From Adiantum capillus-veneris (Eukaryota; Streptophyta; Polypodiopsida; Polypodiales; Pteridaceae): a stretch of 64,000 nucleotides of DNA. The stretch lies in the NCBI GenBank assembly GCA_014529385.2, contig CM043964.1, positions 3,683,997 to 3,747,996 on the forward strand. Direction: 5' to 3'. The translations under genes and the position numbers were made by a program. Shown here one piece after another: positions 42,681 through 54,104 of the stretch; positions within the stretch are counted from its first letter, which is position 1; every line of letters begins with the position of its first letter. The notes below the pieces were generated by a model, which worked only from the letters and a program-made list of their open reading frames with translations, ran no database searches and was not told the origin of the DNA.

Positions 42681-43529
42681 ACAATTGGTGTCATAGCATG
42701 TTGCCTTCTCATGGGCATAGTCGCCAGCATCACCAACAATTCCCTACTTACTTTCTTTGAATTGAGTAAGCTTTTGTGAGTGTTAGTAGGTCAAGCAATA
42801 CTTTGGATAAGCTAGTAGATCTTGGTATGATCAAATTTTGGTTTGGGCTCATTTTGGCTTTGATTTTGGCCTCCGTTTCCACTACAAGCAGTACTACGCA
42901 GAATTGGTTGTGCTATATAGCACATATTAGTCCTACTTCAGTTTCCCTCTTTTGGGGCAATTTTCACATCGGGTGGAATCACTTGTTATTGATGACAACA
43001 ACATAGATTTTTTCAAGATGTTTGTTGCTGATGATAAATTGGACAGGGATAACTAACCAATGTGGGCTTACATGATGACACATGTTCTTATGTCAAAGGG
43101 CGTCTAGAATGTTGTGCAGGGCATTGATGTACGTCCACCTTCTGTACATGCTTTGTTGAGGATGTTGCAGGTTCTAGCAGATTTGTTACTGCTAGAGTTG
43201 TTTTGCCTATAGCTGAGCAATCTTGTTGGGATGTTAGAGATGTGCGCAAGCTCATGCATTGATTGCATTATCTGGAAGCACACTATTAATCCTCATGTTC
43301 GCTCAACCAAATTAGCAAAACAGTCTTGGGATACTCTGGTTGGTCTTTATGCAAGTCATAATGAGGTGAAAATTGCATTGTTAAGGAAGATGACATGCAC
43401 ACTTTTCTTGGTGATATCAAGGGTACCAATGAGAGACTCATTTGTGCAGGTGGTTATTTTTTACACTTTACTTGTGCAAATTGTTCTCAATGCATTGCCA
43501 GACTCTTACCAAACTTTTGTTAGTACTTG
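42681..43529 (+). pseudogene. gag: Copia A leader and gag N-terminal part
   Basis: The leader (42700-42990) matches the Copia B leader in reverse orientation. From about 42990 gag reads KMFVADDKLDRDN, PMWAYMMTHVL, VVQGIDVRPPS, then GLYASHNEVKIALL and ALPDSYQTFVST, with several stops and frame changes. It stops at 43529 where a short-LTR element is inserted, and resumes at 54105. Confidence 0.75.
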
Positions 43530-43672
43530 TGTCAGGCCTAAGGTAGGCTTGGGGAGTAGGCCAAGGGCTAGGATGCTCATGCGCTTGAAGGGGCTATATT
43601 TGACAGGCTAAGGGCCAATATATAGCATGGTTGGGTGGAGAGTTACATGCATCAGTTCCCAGACTCCTCATA
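43530..43672 (+). repeat. Element E, left LTR, with iMet primer site
   Basis: 143 bp, starting TGTCAGGCCTAAGG and ending CTCCTCATA. It is followed directly by TTGGTATGAGAGC (43673-43685), one mismatch from the usual initiator-Met primer site. A LTR this short fits a TRIM-like or other non-autonomous element. Confidence 0.75.
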
Positions 43673-43685
43673 TTGGTATGAGAGC

Positions 43686-43731
43686 TTAGGGGAGAGCAGC
43701 TATGGAGGAGGGGGAGGAGCATGGACGCTTG

Positions 43732-43775
<44 letters not shown>

Positions 43776-44930
43776 TCTTCATGGTGGGCTTGGACCATAG
43801 AGGCATGGTGAGTTGGAGTTGTGAGGCCGTGGTAAAGTTCTTTCAAAGAGGTCGGAGATACAACACGAAGGCCATGGGCATGGTCCCTTGGGATGAGCAA
43901 GGCAGGCTGTGGCACAACGATCTCTAGCATGCGAAGAGCTCCGCTTTTGACCTGCATAGAACCGAGTGAGGATGGGCTTGATAGGATTGCCTTGGGATGG
44001 GCAACAGGTTTTGTCAAAGGACCGTAGGGAACCAAAGTCTGCATGATGATTTCCCTCTTTCTCTTCTCCTACGCAAGCGGCTAAGAGATGCCATCGATGC
44101 TATTTGATTTTTTTTGGTTGGCCTTCACATTTGGCCGAAAACCTTGGACATTTGCGGTTTAGTTGATCAAGAGGCCATTCACCCATTTTAGCTTGATCAA
44201 GCATTATTTTTTAAAAAATCATGCATACAATATTTTTAGCAATTTCAGATTCTCTTTTTCATATGTCACATATGCTTTCACCTACAAAATTTGATTGCAA
44301 AAATTTGAGTATGCTTTGCGCAAACCAACCTTGAGCAATCGTTATGTGCTCGAAACTACACACGTCAAAGTTTGGTTATGTTATGGAAACCGTTCAAAGC
44401 TTGGTCATTAGACGTAATCAACTTGGCAAGAAAAGGATCCCAAACATTCTTCTTGCCTAAAGGAGTGTGCTTGCGAGGGTTTGTAGCCATGCAAGGCAGC
44501 ATGATCAACCTCCTTACCTTGGAGTGCCATGATTTTGACAAGAAGCATGGCCTTCTTTCCATGCAACACATCGGCCATATCACTTCAATTGAGTATGATC
44601 ATCTGGTTTGGGATTTCCTATTCTCATGAGCTTTTTTAGCTTTATGTATGCTTTCATATTGTAGGAGGTTTCCAAAAGGTTAACTTTTGATACAAAAGCA
44701 AGGCAAACCAACAATGCTTCACTATCTCAAGGAGATAGCTCTTGACCGAGGTAGGTCATGGATACTTGCCAATTGTTAGTACGACAAGGACTATTACTAG
44801 ACTTTATGTTGGGTACAAAGATGTTCGGCATGGCCAGCTCTTTGTAGTTCACAAAGCTGTAGAAGTCTCTCTTTCTCCATCTTCGAGTTTGGGGTTTGAA
44901 TTTTTTCTTGGGCATGGATCGTAAGCAAAA
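43686..44930 (+). other. Internal region of element E, no recognisable gene
   Basis: It begins purine-rich, contains a (CT)n tract (43733-43773), then unassigned DNA. An 85-codon plus-strand frame at 44372-44629 (starting MVMLWKPFKAWSLDV) shows no clear domain. Part near 44700-44930 may belong to the LTR of the neighbouring chromovirus. Confidence 0.4.
43733..43773. repeat. (CT)n microsatellite
   Basis: About 40 bp of CT, close to the primer site of element E. Confidence 0.95.
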
Positions 44931-45041
44931 TGTTTATGCATTTAAGTTGATCAAGACAGTGGTCCAACGGGAACCCGTTCCCACTGGCAGCCGGCCCCTG
45001 GCCGAGTCCGTGACCCCATTGGTTTGTCCCTTGGCCTGACA
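44930..45041 (-). repeat. Start of the chromovirus 3' LTR
   Basis: On the minus strand TGTCAGGCCAAGGGAC begins at 45041, directly after the pol stop and an AAGGGGGGAG polypurine tract. Its other end and its partner LTR were not found; 44930 is arbitrary. Confidence 0.5.
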
Positions 45042-48000
45042 TTACTCCCCCCTTGGAGAAGCGTTTTCGTCCTCGAAAACAAAAGTGGGAAATTTCTTCT
45101 TAAGAACACTAATGTTTTCCCAAGTGGCACCTTCCGCAGGTCGATCTTTCCACTTGACTAAAGCTTGACTACATACATGCTGATGAGTACGTAGTTCATG
45201 AAAATCTAAAATGTGTTCAGGTTCATGCGGTTGATGGGAGGTTCAGTGAAATCAACCAATATCTGTTGGCCGATAACATTGTCGTCCCCATGCAAGCGTT
45301 TACATAAATGACTTACATGAAATACCGGATGGACACGAGAGTGTGCAGGTAACTCAAGTTTGTAGGCCCTATCACCAACTTGCTTGAGTATCTTGAATGG
45401 CCCACAATAACGGGGAGATAATTTCGGTGTAGGCCCAGTCTTCAGACTTTCTGAATGCTCTGGCACACACAAAAATACCTCTTCTCCTTCCGTGAAGGTA
45501 ACTTGCCGACGTTTCTCATCAGCATACTTCTTATACCGATCCTGTGCTTGTCGAACATTTTGACGAGCAAGTCTCAGCATTTCCATATGATCTTGGAGAA
45601 ACTCCTTGACCTGTTGGAGCTTCTCAGTTGCCAACCCGACCGTCACTGGTGATCTAGGTGAAAACCATACATAAGCATGAATGGACTAAAACCAGTTGTA
45701 ACATGCTTAGCACTATTATATGCAAACTCAAGAATAGGAAGATAATCTTCCCAATCTGATTGCTTCTTGCTAACGTATGCTCGTAGCATATCCTCTAGCA
45801 CTTGGTTGACCCGTTCCGTCTGACCATCTGTTTCAGGGTGATCAGCCGTACTTAAATTAAGATGTGTACCCAATCGTTTAAAAACAGCCCTCCAAAAATG
45901 ACTGTTAAACTTGGGATCACGATCACTCACAATGTTACTTGGCAATCCATACAACCTGTAAAGATTGTCCACAAATAACTTAGCTAATTCTGGAGTCTTA
46001 ATGGTTGACTTGGTTGGAATAAACCGACAAAGTTTAGTCAAACAGTCCACGACCACCCATACCGAGTCATCTCGAATAGTGGTTGGTAAACCCACAATAA
46101 AATACATGGAGATACTTTCCCATTTACCATTGGGAATCTCTAAAGGATGTAAGAGTCCTCCTGCTTTCAGGCGCTTTGCTTTATTAACTTGACATTTTTG
46201 GCAATGCAAGACATAGTCTTGAACATACCCATGCAAACCTGGCCAGTAAAACTGTCGTCTTACGAGTGCATAAGTTTTCTTAATTCCCGGGTGCCCTGCA
46301 CTTGGACTATCGTGACATTCATAAAGAATTTGGCGTCGAATGTCTGCGTCCGTCGGTACACACACTCTCCCCTTGTGGAGTAGGTACCCATCATCTATGG
46401 AAAAATTATTCCATCTCTGCAGTTCATCACTCGAAAGAGGAAAACTGGGTGTGGAGGAAACAAAACCACTACCAACATTGGAGTGAGAAGGATCCCTCTT
46501 TCTAACATAGCTCCACACCTTGGAGTATGCAGTATCATGCTCGCACTTACCTTTGAGAGATTCCAAAAACTCACTCCGCAATTCCGTGAAAAGGAGAGAG
46601 TTGATCTCTAGCATTCGGCTGAGAGCATCAGCCACTACATTGTACCGCCCTTTGCGATATCGTAGCTTGGCATCATACTCCTGAAGAATCTCAGCCCACC
46701 TGGCCTTGCGACCCTTCAAATCACTTTGTTGTGTAAACCACTTGATGCTTTCATGGTCAAACACAATATCGAACTGTGCACCATACAAATAATGTCGCCA
46801 TGTCTTTAAAGCAGACACTATTGCATAGAGCTCTCGTTCGTAAGCAGAGTAATTTTGCTGTGCTGAATCCAGCTTCTTGCATTCAAATGCAATTGGCCTT
46901 CCCTCCTACAGAAGGACTGCTCCAATCGCACGATTACTAGCATCTATTTCCAAAACGAATGGCTTTAAGGGATCCACAATAGCCAAAACAGGAGCTGTGG
47001 CTAATGTGTCCTTAAGTTTGTCAAAACTTTGCTGTTGTTCTAATCCCCACTGAAAGGTCTTGCCCTTGGCTTTCAGTTGATTTGTCATGGGAACAACAAT
47101 ATGGGCATAGTTTTTAACGAATCGACGATAAAAACCTGCAAAGCCTAAAAAAATATGGAGCTCTTCCACATTTTTGGGAGAGGGCCACCTCCGAATGGCA
47201 TCCACCTTGGATTGATCCATGTGTAACCCTGTAGCCGAAATAACATGCCCCAAGTAGTGAATTTCCTCCTTGAGAAAATCACATGTGGATTCCTTGGCAT
47301 ATAATTGATTTTGGCGTAGCAAATGAAACACTTGTTTCAAATGTGCTAAGTGCTCTTCCTTAGAGGCACTATATACAAGAATGTCATCGAGGAAAATGAT
47401 AACAAAATTTTCCAAGTATGGTCCCAAGACACTATCTATGAGTGTCATGAACGTAGCTGGAGCGTTGGTTAACCCAAAGGGCATCACCAAAAAGTCATAA
47501 TGTCCAAACCTTGTTCGGAACGCTGTTTTGGGTATATCCGCAAGCCTGATGCGTACTAGATGATACCCAGATCTTAAATCAATCTTTGAAAATATATGAG
47601 CGTGGGTGAGCTTATCAAAAAACTCATCCACTCGTGGCAATGGGTACTTGTTCTTAACAGTAACCGCATTTAATCCACGGTAATCTACGCACATGCGCAT
47701 ACTAGCGTCCTTTTTCTTTACCAAGAGAAGGGGAAAGGCCCATGGTGAAGAACTTGGTTGAATAAACCCTCTACTGAGATAGTCAGCAAGCTGACGTTCC
47801 ACCTCAGCAGCCTCAGAATGACTCATTCTATAAGGCGGTTTACTCACTGGCTTACTGCCTCCAACCACGTCTATGCCATGTTGCACAGAACGTGTCGGCG
47901 GTAGCCCTGGTGGTAAATCATTTGGGAAAACATCCTTGAATTCCCTTAAAAGTTCGTTTAATTCATTAGCAACATTTGCTTGTTTTGAATTAATAGGCAT

Positions 48001-48240
48001 AGCTGGAAGAGGAGAGAGAGAAGAATGCGGCGTTGAGGAAGTTTTATTCAAAACATTATCAACATTAAAAGCATCATCCACATTGGAAATAAAATGGCAC
48101 AGTGAGTAACACAAAAAGAGTTCTTCTATTGCATCATCAGAAGAGAGCTTCATAAGCTCAGATGTACAAATAAGTGGTGAGGAAGGTACATCCTTCTCCC
48201 CCAACAGTAGCACGTGCACACCATTGGATTCGAACATTAG
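45042..48240 (-). pseudogene. pol: Chromovirus pol (RT-RNase H-integrase-chromodomain), gag and protease missing
   Basis: Ty3/gypsy chromovirus. [44 protein letters not shown]. RNase [17 protein letters not shown], then a TAG (about 46904), then YERELYAIV. Integrase: zinc finger CHDSPSAGHPG..CQKC, DDE region (VSDRDPKFNSHF, TDGQTERVNQVLED), GPF module (YCGPFKILKQ). A chromodomain in another frame (ILDFHELRTHQHV, LVKWKDRPAEGATWEN, about 45100-45215) ends at TAA 45042-45044. There is one in-frame stop and at least two frameshifts (about 45645 and 45225). The 5' half of the element is missing at 48240-48270, where Copia C begins. Confidence 0.88.
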
Positions 48241-48269
48241 ACTATTATGGTCATAGCTACGTCTAAGTG

Positions 48270-48461
48270 TGAAGGAGTACGAGCGGAAGTGCGACGCGAG
48301 AGAGAGTGCGAGAAGAAGAGCACGACGATATGGTGAACTCGCTCTACTGTAATGTGTAGAGCATAGTGAGTTCTTATTAGGTTTTTACAAAAGAATATGT
48401 GTACATACCTGGCGGCCCGCCCACTTACCTGGGCGACCACATTGGGCTTTATACCCCAACA
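48270..48461 (-). repeat. Copia C, 3' LTR
   Basis: About 192 bp and closely similar to 53810-53997. On the minus strand it is preceded by the purine-rich AAGTGGGAGGT (48462-48472). Confidence 0.9.
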
Positions 48462-48490
48462 ACCTCCCACTTAAAGTCCAATGTGGTGCT

Positions 48491-48760
48491 TTAAGTGTGA
48501 GAGAAGCTACTATACAAGCTAATATACAAGAGATGTAGAGAAGTGATGTACTACCCTACATCCCTTTAAGTGTGAGAGAAGCTACTATACAAGCTAATAT
48601 ACAAGAGATGTAGAGAAGTGATGTACTACCCTACATCCCTTTAAGTGTGAGAGAAGCTACTATACAAGCTAATATACAAGAGATGTAGAGAAGTGATGTA
48701 CTATACAAGCTAATATACAAGAGATGTAGAGAAGTGATGTACTACCCTACACTTAACTGC
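48491..48760 (-). repeat. 75-bp minisatellite in the Copia C 3' untranslated region
   Basis: Units start at 48491, 48566 and 48641, with a partial fourth from about 48699. Each unit contains TTAAGTGTGAGAGAAGC and ATGTAGAGAAGTGATG. The tract lies between the pol stop (48742) and the polypurine tract, and the last unit overlaps the end of pol. Confidence 0.9.
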
Positions 48761-51700
48761 TTGCGAAAATGCGCAAAGCTCTCTGAGGGAAGTCCTTTTG
48801 TAAGTAGATCAGCAGGATTTTCTGTGGTGTGAACTTTGACAAGCTGAAGTTGCTTATCCTCGAGCATTTCCCTGATGAAATGATACTTCACATCCACATG
48901 CTTTGTCTTTGAGTGATAAACTGGATTGCGAGGCAATTGTATAGCACTTTGACTATCACAATATAACACAGGCATCTCTTCTTTGATTCCCAAATCTGTT
49001 ACTAGTCGATTAAGCCAAATTGATTCTTTGCATGCCTCTGATGCTGCAACATATTCAGCCTCTGTAGTAGACTGAGTAACACAATCTTGTAATCTAGAAC
49101 GCCATGATACTGCTCCACCAGCCAATGTAAAGACATACCCTGACGTAGACCTTCGGTTGTCTAAGTCACCTGCATAATCTGAGTCTGTAAAACCCTTTAC
49201 ACTTAGCTCCTGACTCCCATAGCATATTCGCATACTCTTTGTAGCTTTCAGGTATCTCAATATTCCTTTCACTGCCTCCCAATGTTTCTTGCATGGGTTT
49301 GACATGTATCGACTTACTACTCCCACTACAAATGCAATGTCTGGGCGAGTAGCAATCATTGCATACATCAAACTACCCACTGCAGACGCATATGGAATCT
49401 TATCCATTTCAGCCTGTTCTTCCTCAGACACAGGACAATCTTGTTTGCTAATTTTCACATATGGTGGCAATGGAACACTCAGTGCCTTTCCCTTCTCCAT
49501 ATTGAAACGTTGCAAAACCTTGTCAATATACTCTGTTTGAGATAACCAAATCAACTTCTTTGATCTGTCTCTCTCAATGCGCATACCAAGTATATGACTT
49601 GCCTCACCCATGTCTTTCATGTCAAACGATTTTGCCATCTTTGACTTCAAAGCTGAAATTTCTTCCAAGTGCTTGCCAGCAATCAACATGTCATCCACAT
49701 ACAAAATAAGGATCAGCCAACTGCCATCCTTAGCCTTCTTTGTATATAGACAGTGATCGAACTCACTACGTTTGTAGCCTTGAGAAAGCATAAACTTGTG
49801 GAATTTATGGTACCATGCCCTCGGTGATTGTTTTAAGCCATAAAGACTCTTTAACAACTGGCATACCCAATCTTCCTTGCCTCTCTCAACAAACCCTTCT
49901 GGCTGCTGCATGTAAATTTCCACATCTAAATCACCATGCAAGAACGCTGTCTTGACATCCATTTGGTGCAACACCAAATCTAATATGGCAACCAATGCAA
50001 GAAAGCATCTCAATGTAGTCATCTTGACTACCGGAGAGAAGACTTCCTCAAAGTCAATGCCTTGTTCTTGCTTAAAGCCCTTGGCAACAAGCCTTGCTTT
50101 GTACTTTGGCTGACTATCATGAGCCGTGATCTTATACCTGTAAAGCCATTTACAGGGTAGAGCCTTTTTGCCCCGTGGTAATTTAACTAGCTTCCATGTC
50201 TGGTTCTTATGCAGAGATGTCATCTCTGACTGCATGGCCAATTGCCAATTCCCGGAGTCCTTCATTTGCACTGCTTCCTTGTAACATGAAGGCTCATTGC
50301 AATCAGTCAACATGACATAGTTCATAGATGGAACAAACCTATCAGGAGGTCGCGTGACACATTCAGATCTACGCACAATAGGTGGCTTAGGCTCAGCCAC
50401 AACCTGTGGTTCCAATCTATCCTGTCCTTGCTCCTCTTGAGCCCTGACATTTTGTCTTGCACGTGCAGGTCCATCTTCTTGGAAGACAACTCTTCTAATC
50501 TCCTCAACCCTCTCTGGTTTAGAATGATATTTGGATTCATTAAAGTGAACATCATTGCTGCGGACAACCTTTCTGGATTTGGGATCCCAAAGTCTGTACC
50601 CCATCTCACCAAAATTACCATAGCCTAGGAAGATGCACTTTGTACTTTTTGGCTCAAGTTTGTTCCTAAATTCCTTTGGAACGTGAGTATATGCCTCACA
50701 GCCAAAGACTCTGAGATGCTTGTATGAGGGCATTTTGGCTGACCATACCATCTCTGCCACTGAATCCTTCTGCAAAACCTTGCTAGGAGATCTATTTACA
50801 AGATGAACAGCTGTTGATACAGCTTCAGCCCAAAACCCATTTGGCAGCTGTGCATTAGACAACATACTTTTGACCTTCTCTTGTATGGTCCTATTCATCC
50901 TCTCAACAACACCATTTTGAGGAGGATTGTAAGGAGCAGTAAGTTCACGTTTTATACCTTTTGACTCACAAAAGTCCTGAAAGGCCTTTGAAACATACTC
51001 TCCACCATTGTCAGTGCGTAAGCATTTAAGCTTCTTGCCACTCTGATTCTCCACAAGTGTCACAAACGTTTTGAAAACACTAAACGCTTCATCCTTGTGC
51101 TTGAGAAAGTAAACCCATACTTTCCTCGAGTAATCATCTATAAATGTCATAAAGTAAGAAGCTCCCCCTAGAGATAGGTTAGGCATAGGTCCACACAAAT
51201 CACTATGAACAAGTGCCAACTGTGTATCTGTTCTACTGCTTCTATGCTTATGTGGCTGCTGTGTTTGCTTACCATACAGACAATGTTCACAGAATTCAAA
51301 ATCATTAAATGACAAGCCAGGAAAATAACCAGAACGAGACAAGATTTCCATTCCCTTCTTTGACATATGTCCTAACCGGCTATGCGACAAAGAAACGTTC
51401 GGCTGCTCGGTTACATTGATTACATTTTTAGAGACATTTGATACATAAATCATGTAAAGTCCTCCAGACTTTACTCCATGTGCTACTGTCATAGAACCCT
51501 TGGATATCTTCCACATGTTTTGTCCAAAAGTGGTGACGTAGCTAGCATCATCAAGTAAACCTGTGCTGATCAAGCTCTTTGTAATTGCGGGAACATGTCT
51601 CACATTTTTCAGCGTGAAAGAAGAGCCATTCTGAAAATTCAATTGAACATCTCCAACACCTAAGATCTCACATGTCTGCCCATTTCCTAGCCGAACATGA

Positions 51701-52722
51701 TCTTTAGTGGTCACATAAGAAGTAAACCACTCCTTGTTTGGAAACACATGAAGTGATGCCCCTGAGTCTATAATCCAGTCACTCAGTGCATTTCCATCAG
51801 ATGCTGTAAGAAGAGCTGAGTCCATTGTATTCTTCAAGAAGTAGATGTCTCCTGACACTAGACTGTCATCCTCTGCAACAGTGTTTGTCACATTTATTTC
51901 TTGAATCTTCATTGAGGACTTGTTCGTCTCACCATGGTCTTCAGCTTTCTCTTTGCCGTTTTCGGCTTTCCATTCTCTGTAGTCTCTTTTTATGTGACCC
52001 TTCTTGCCACAATGGTAGCATTCTATGTCACTCTTACCTTTAGCACTGCGGGACTTGCTACGAGACTGATTCCTCTTTCCACCTTTGTACTTTTCTTTGG
52101 TCCTTCCCTTGACAACTAAGGCTATTCCTTTGCCTTTGTCCATTGTTTTTCTGTTGGTTTCTTCAGTAAGGAGACTGCCTTGTACACATGCTATGGTCAA
52201 ACCATCTGGAGGTGCAGAATTACTCAAAGCTGTGCGAAAAGTGTCCCAACTTTTTGGCAATGTGATCAATAGGAACATAGCTCTAATAGGTTCATCAAAC
52301 TTAACACCTTGAGCTGACAACTGATTGTAAATGGTGTTGAATTCATTCAGATGATTGGACATAGGTGTCCCTTCTTTCATCTTCAAGTCAACAAGCTGCT
52401 TAAGCCAGTATACCTATGAACCTGCACTCTGCTTCTCATAAAGATCACTCAGCTTTGTCCATGGTTCATAAGCTGACATCTAGTCTGCTACATTGAAGTA
52501 AACGCTTTCTGCCAAAGTCAGCATAATGCTAGAAAGTGCCAATTCATCCATTTCGCTCCATTCGTCTTCGTCCATATCTTGTGGTTTTATCCCCTTGAGC
52601 TTTATAGGTTTTATGTGCTTCTTTCGTAACAACACGTGCCAAATTTTCTTCTTCCACAATGGGAAATTGGTTCCATCCAGCTTCTTGATATTGTAAAGAG
52701 CAATGTCCCGTGATCCAGCCAT
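48742..52722 (-). pseudogene. gag-pol: Copia C gag-pol, full length with two in-frame TAG codons
   Basis: A single frame from ATG 52722 (MAGSRDIALYNIKKLDGTNF) to 48742, about 1326 codons, broken only by TAG near 52481 and TAG near 52414 in gag; the last 1214 codons are open. In order: gag; zinc knuckle CYHCGKKGHIKRDY (last Cys replaced by Tyr); protease WIIDSGASLHVF; integrase (HSRLGHMSKKGM, CEHCLYGKQ, LVHSDLCGPM, LRTDNGGEY, NGVVERMNRT); RT (YKARLVAKGFKQEQGIDFEE, LILYVDDMLIAG); RNase H (FTDSDYAGDLDNRRSTSGY, TEAEYVAASEA, TKHVDVKYHFIRE). Protease-integrase-RT-RNase H order defines Ty1/Copia. Confidence 0.92.
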
Positions 52723-53796
52723 AGCTACGCTTCACAGTAGTTTACTTTCCTGGGAAAAATTCGGCAGAGTTTCCCCTGTAAACTGATCTCTGAACCAATA
52801 TCAACCTGTCAAATGAACCAAGAAAGCTTCAGATTCTGTAGAAATTTTGGCAGAGTCTCCTTTGTAAAATGGCTCTTGTGTACTAAAAAACAGTCCAAAA
52901 AACAGCTCAAAAAACCACTGTCTCTCTAACAGTGTAAGCTGTGGGTAAACCTGTCCTGCACCTATACCGTCTCTCATTGTCCTGTAAGCATAGACTGCGA
53001 CAATGCCTCAACGGCAGTAAAGCAAAGATGCAATCCGAACTATCTAACTCACAATCAATACATCCTAGCTGCCTATCTAAGGGTGCTCGAGGGATCGCTC
53101 CAAGACCTGTATCACCGAAAGGATCTCAACATTCGAGAATCCCCCAGCTCAATAAAACCTCACTCGACCCTTAACAAAGGCTGTAGTAAATCTGACAGTA
53201 CATAGACTTCCCACAAAGACATACATCCACAAATTTCCCACTGTATATTGTTATCGCTGCGGCGGTTGTTTGCTGCGTGACTCAGAGCCACAACAAACCC
53301 TCAACAGACATACATCATCTCTGACAATACATCCCATGTGGAAGTACCTGCAATGTCAGGATGAAATCTGGAATATGAATCAGCAAACACAAGCTACCTG
53401 ATGAACTAGTGGATGTCGCCTACAGTCTGTGTGTAGGTGCGTTCGTGTCGTATGTGATGCCTCCAAGAACTGTGAGCCATCCTTCGTTGTGTAGAGAGCC
53501 ACAAATCAGCACTTTGGAAGTGCAGATTTCCTCAGCAGCTGCAGTCGTAGGCCGAAACCCCAAATTTGCAGAGTCGGATCTGCACCCGCCAAGACCACGT
53601 AGTCGAAAATGGACTGCGCAGAACTTTGTCGAAGCCGAACGGTGGCCGAGATGACCTCAGAATGAAATTTTGAGAACACCGAGCCGTTCGGGCTGGTCCA
53701 TGAGATTTGGGGCCGTGTCTTCGCGTGTCAAATCTCACTCCAATATGAGCAGGTGACTCTGGCTACCTGCAAATGCTGCCCGAGCCTCGATTTGAG
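52723..53796 (-). other. 5' leader of Copia C
   Basis: About 1.07 kb without a convincing ORF. It contains two modules shared with the Tat-like gypsy leader: 53081-53170 and 52752-52776. A second copy of the GCAGAGTYTCC box is near 52847-52862. Confidence 0.7.
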
Positions 53797-53809
53797 CTCT
53801 GATACCAGT
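53797..53809 (-). other. Primer-binding site of Copia C (iMet tRNA)
   Basis: The minus strand reads CTGGTATCAGAGC directly inside the 5' LTR. Confidence 0.9.
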
Positions 53810-53997
53810 TGAAGGAGTACGAGCGAAAGTGCGATGCGAGAGATTGTGCGAGAAGAAGAGCACGACGATATGGTGAACTCGCTCTACTGTAATGTGTAGA
53901 GCATAGTGAGTTCTTATTAGGTTTTAACAAAAGAATATGTGTACATACCTGGCCGCCCACTTACCTGGGCGACCACATTGGGATTTATACCCCAACA
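53810..53997 (-). repeat. Copia C, 5' LTR
   Basis: 188 bp, partner of 48270-48461. Confidence 0.9.
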
Positions 53998-54104
53998 TAA
54001 TCTACTCAATTATCTACTTGGCTACGTCATATTTCCTAACAAAGGGCCTATATATAGTGTGGTTGGGTGGAGAGTTGCATACGTCAATTACTAGACTCCT
54101 CATA
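53998..54104 (+). repeat. Element E, right LTR remnant
   Basis: From about 54030 it matches the last 75-90 bp of the left LTR (AAGGGCC, GTGGTTGGGTGGAGAGTT, CTAGACTCCTCATA). The first part of the LTR is missing at the Copia C boundary. Confidence 0.7.

Larger units (their letters stand above)
48270..53997 (-). mobile_element. Copia C retrotransposon
   Basis: 5.7-kb minus-strand Ty1/Copia element. LTRs 48270-48461 and 53810-53997 (TGTTGGGGTATAA to ACTCCTTCA on the minus strand), with a good iMet primer site and polypurine tract. The flanks (48265-48269 AAGTG, 53998-54002 TAATC) do not match, and the two sides are different elements (chromovirus on one, element E LTR on the other). Confidence 0.9.
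43530..54104 (+). mobile_element. Short-LTR element E, inserted in Copia A gag, with nested elements
   Basis: Left LTR 43530-43672; right LTR only partly preserved (about 54000-54104). It is flanked by perfect ACTTG duplications at 43525-43529 and 54105-54109. The uninterrupted homologous site is visible in Copia B (around 61910-61940, minus). It contains a truncated chromovirus (about 44930-48240) and Copia C (48270-53997), so its own internal region is mainly 43686-44930. Confidence 0.8.
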
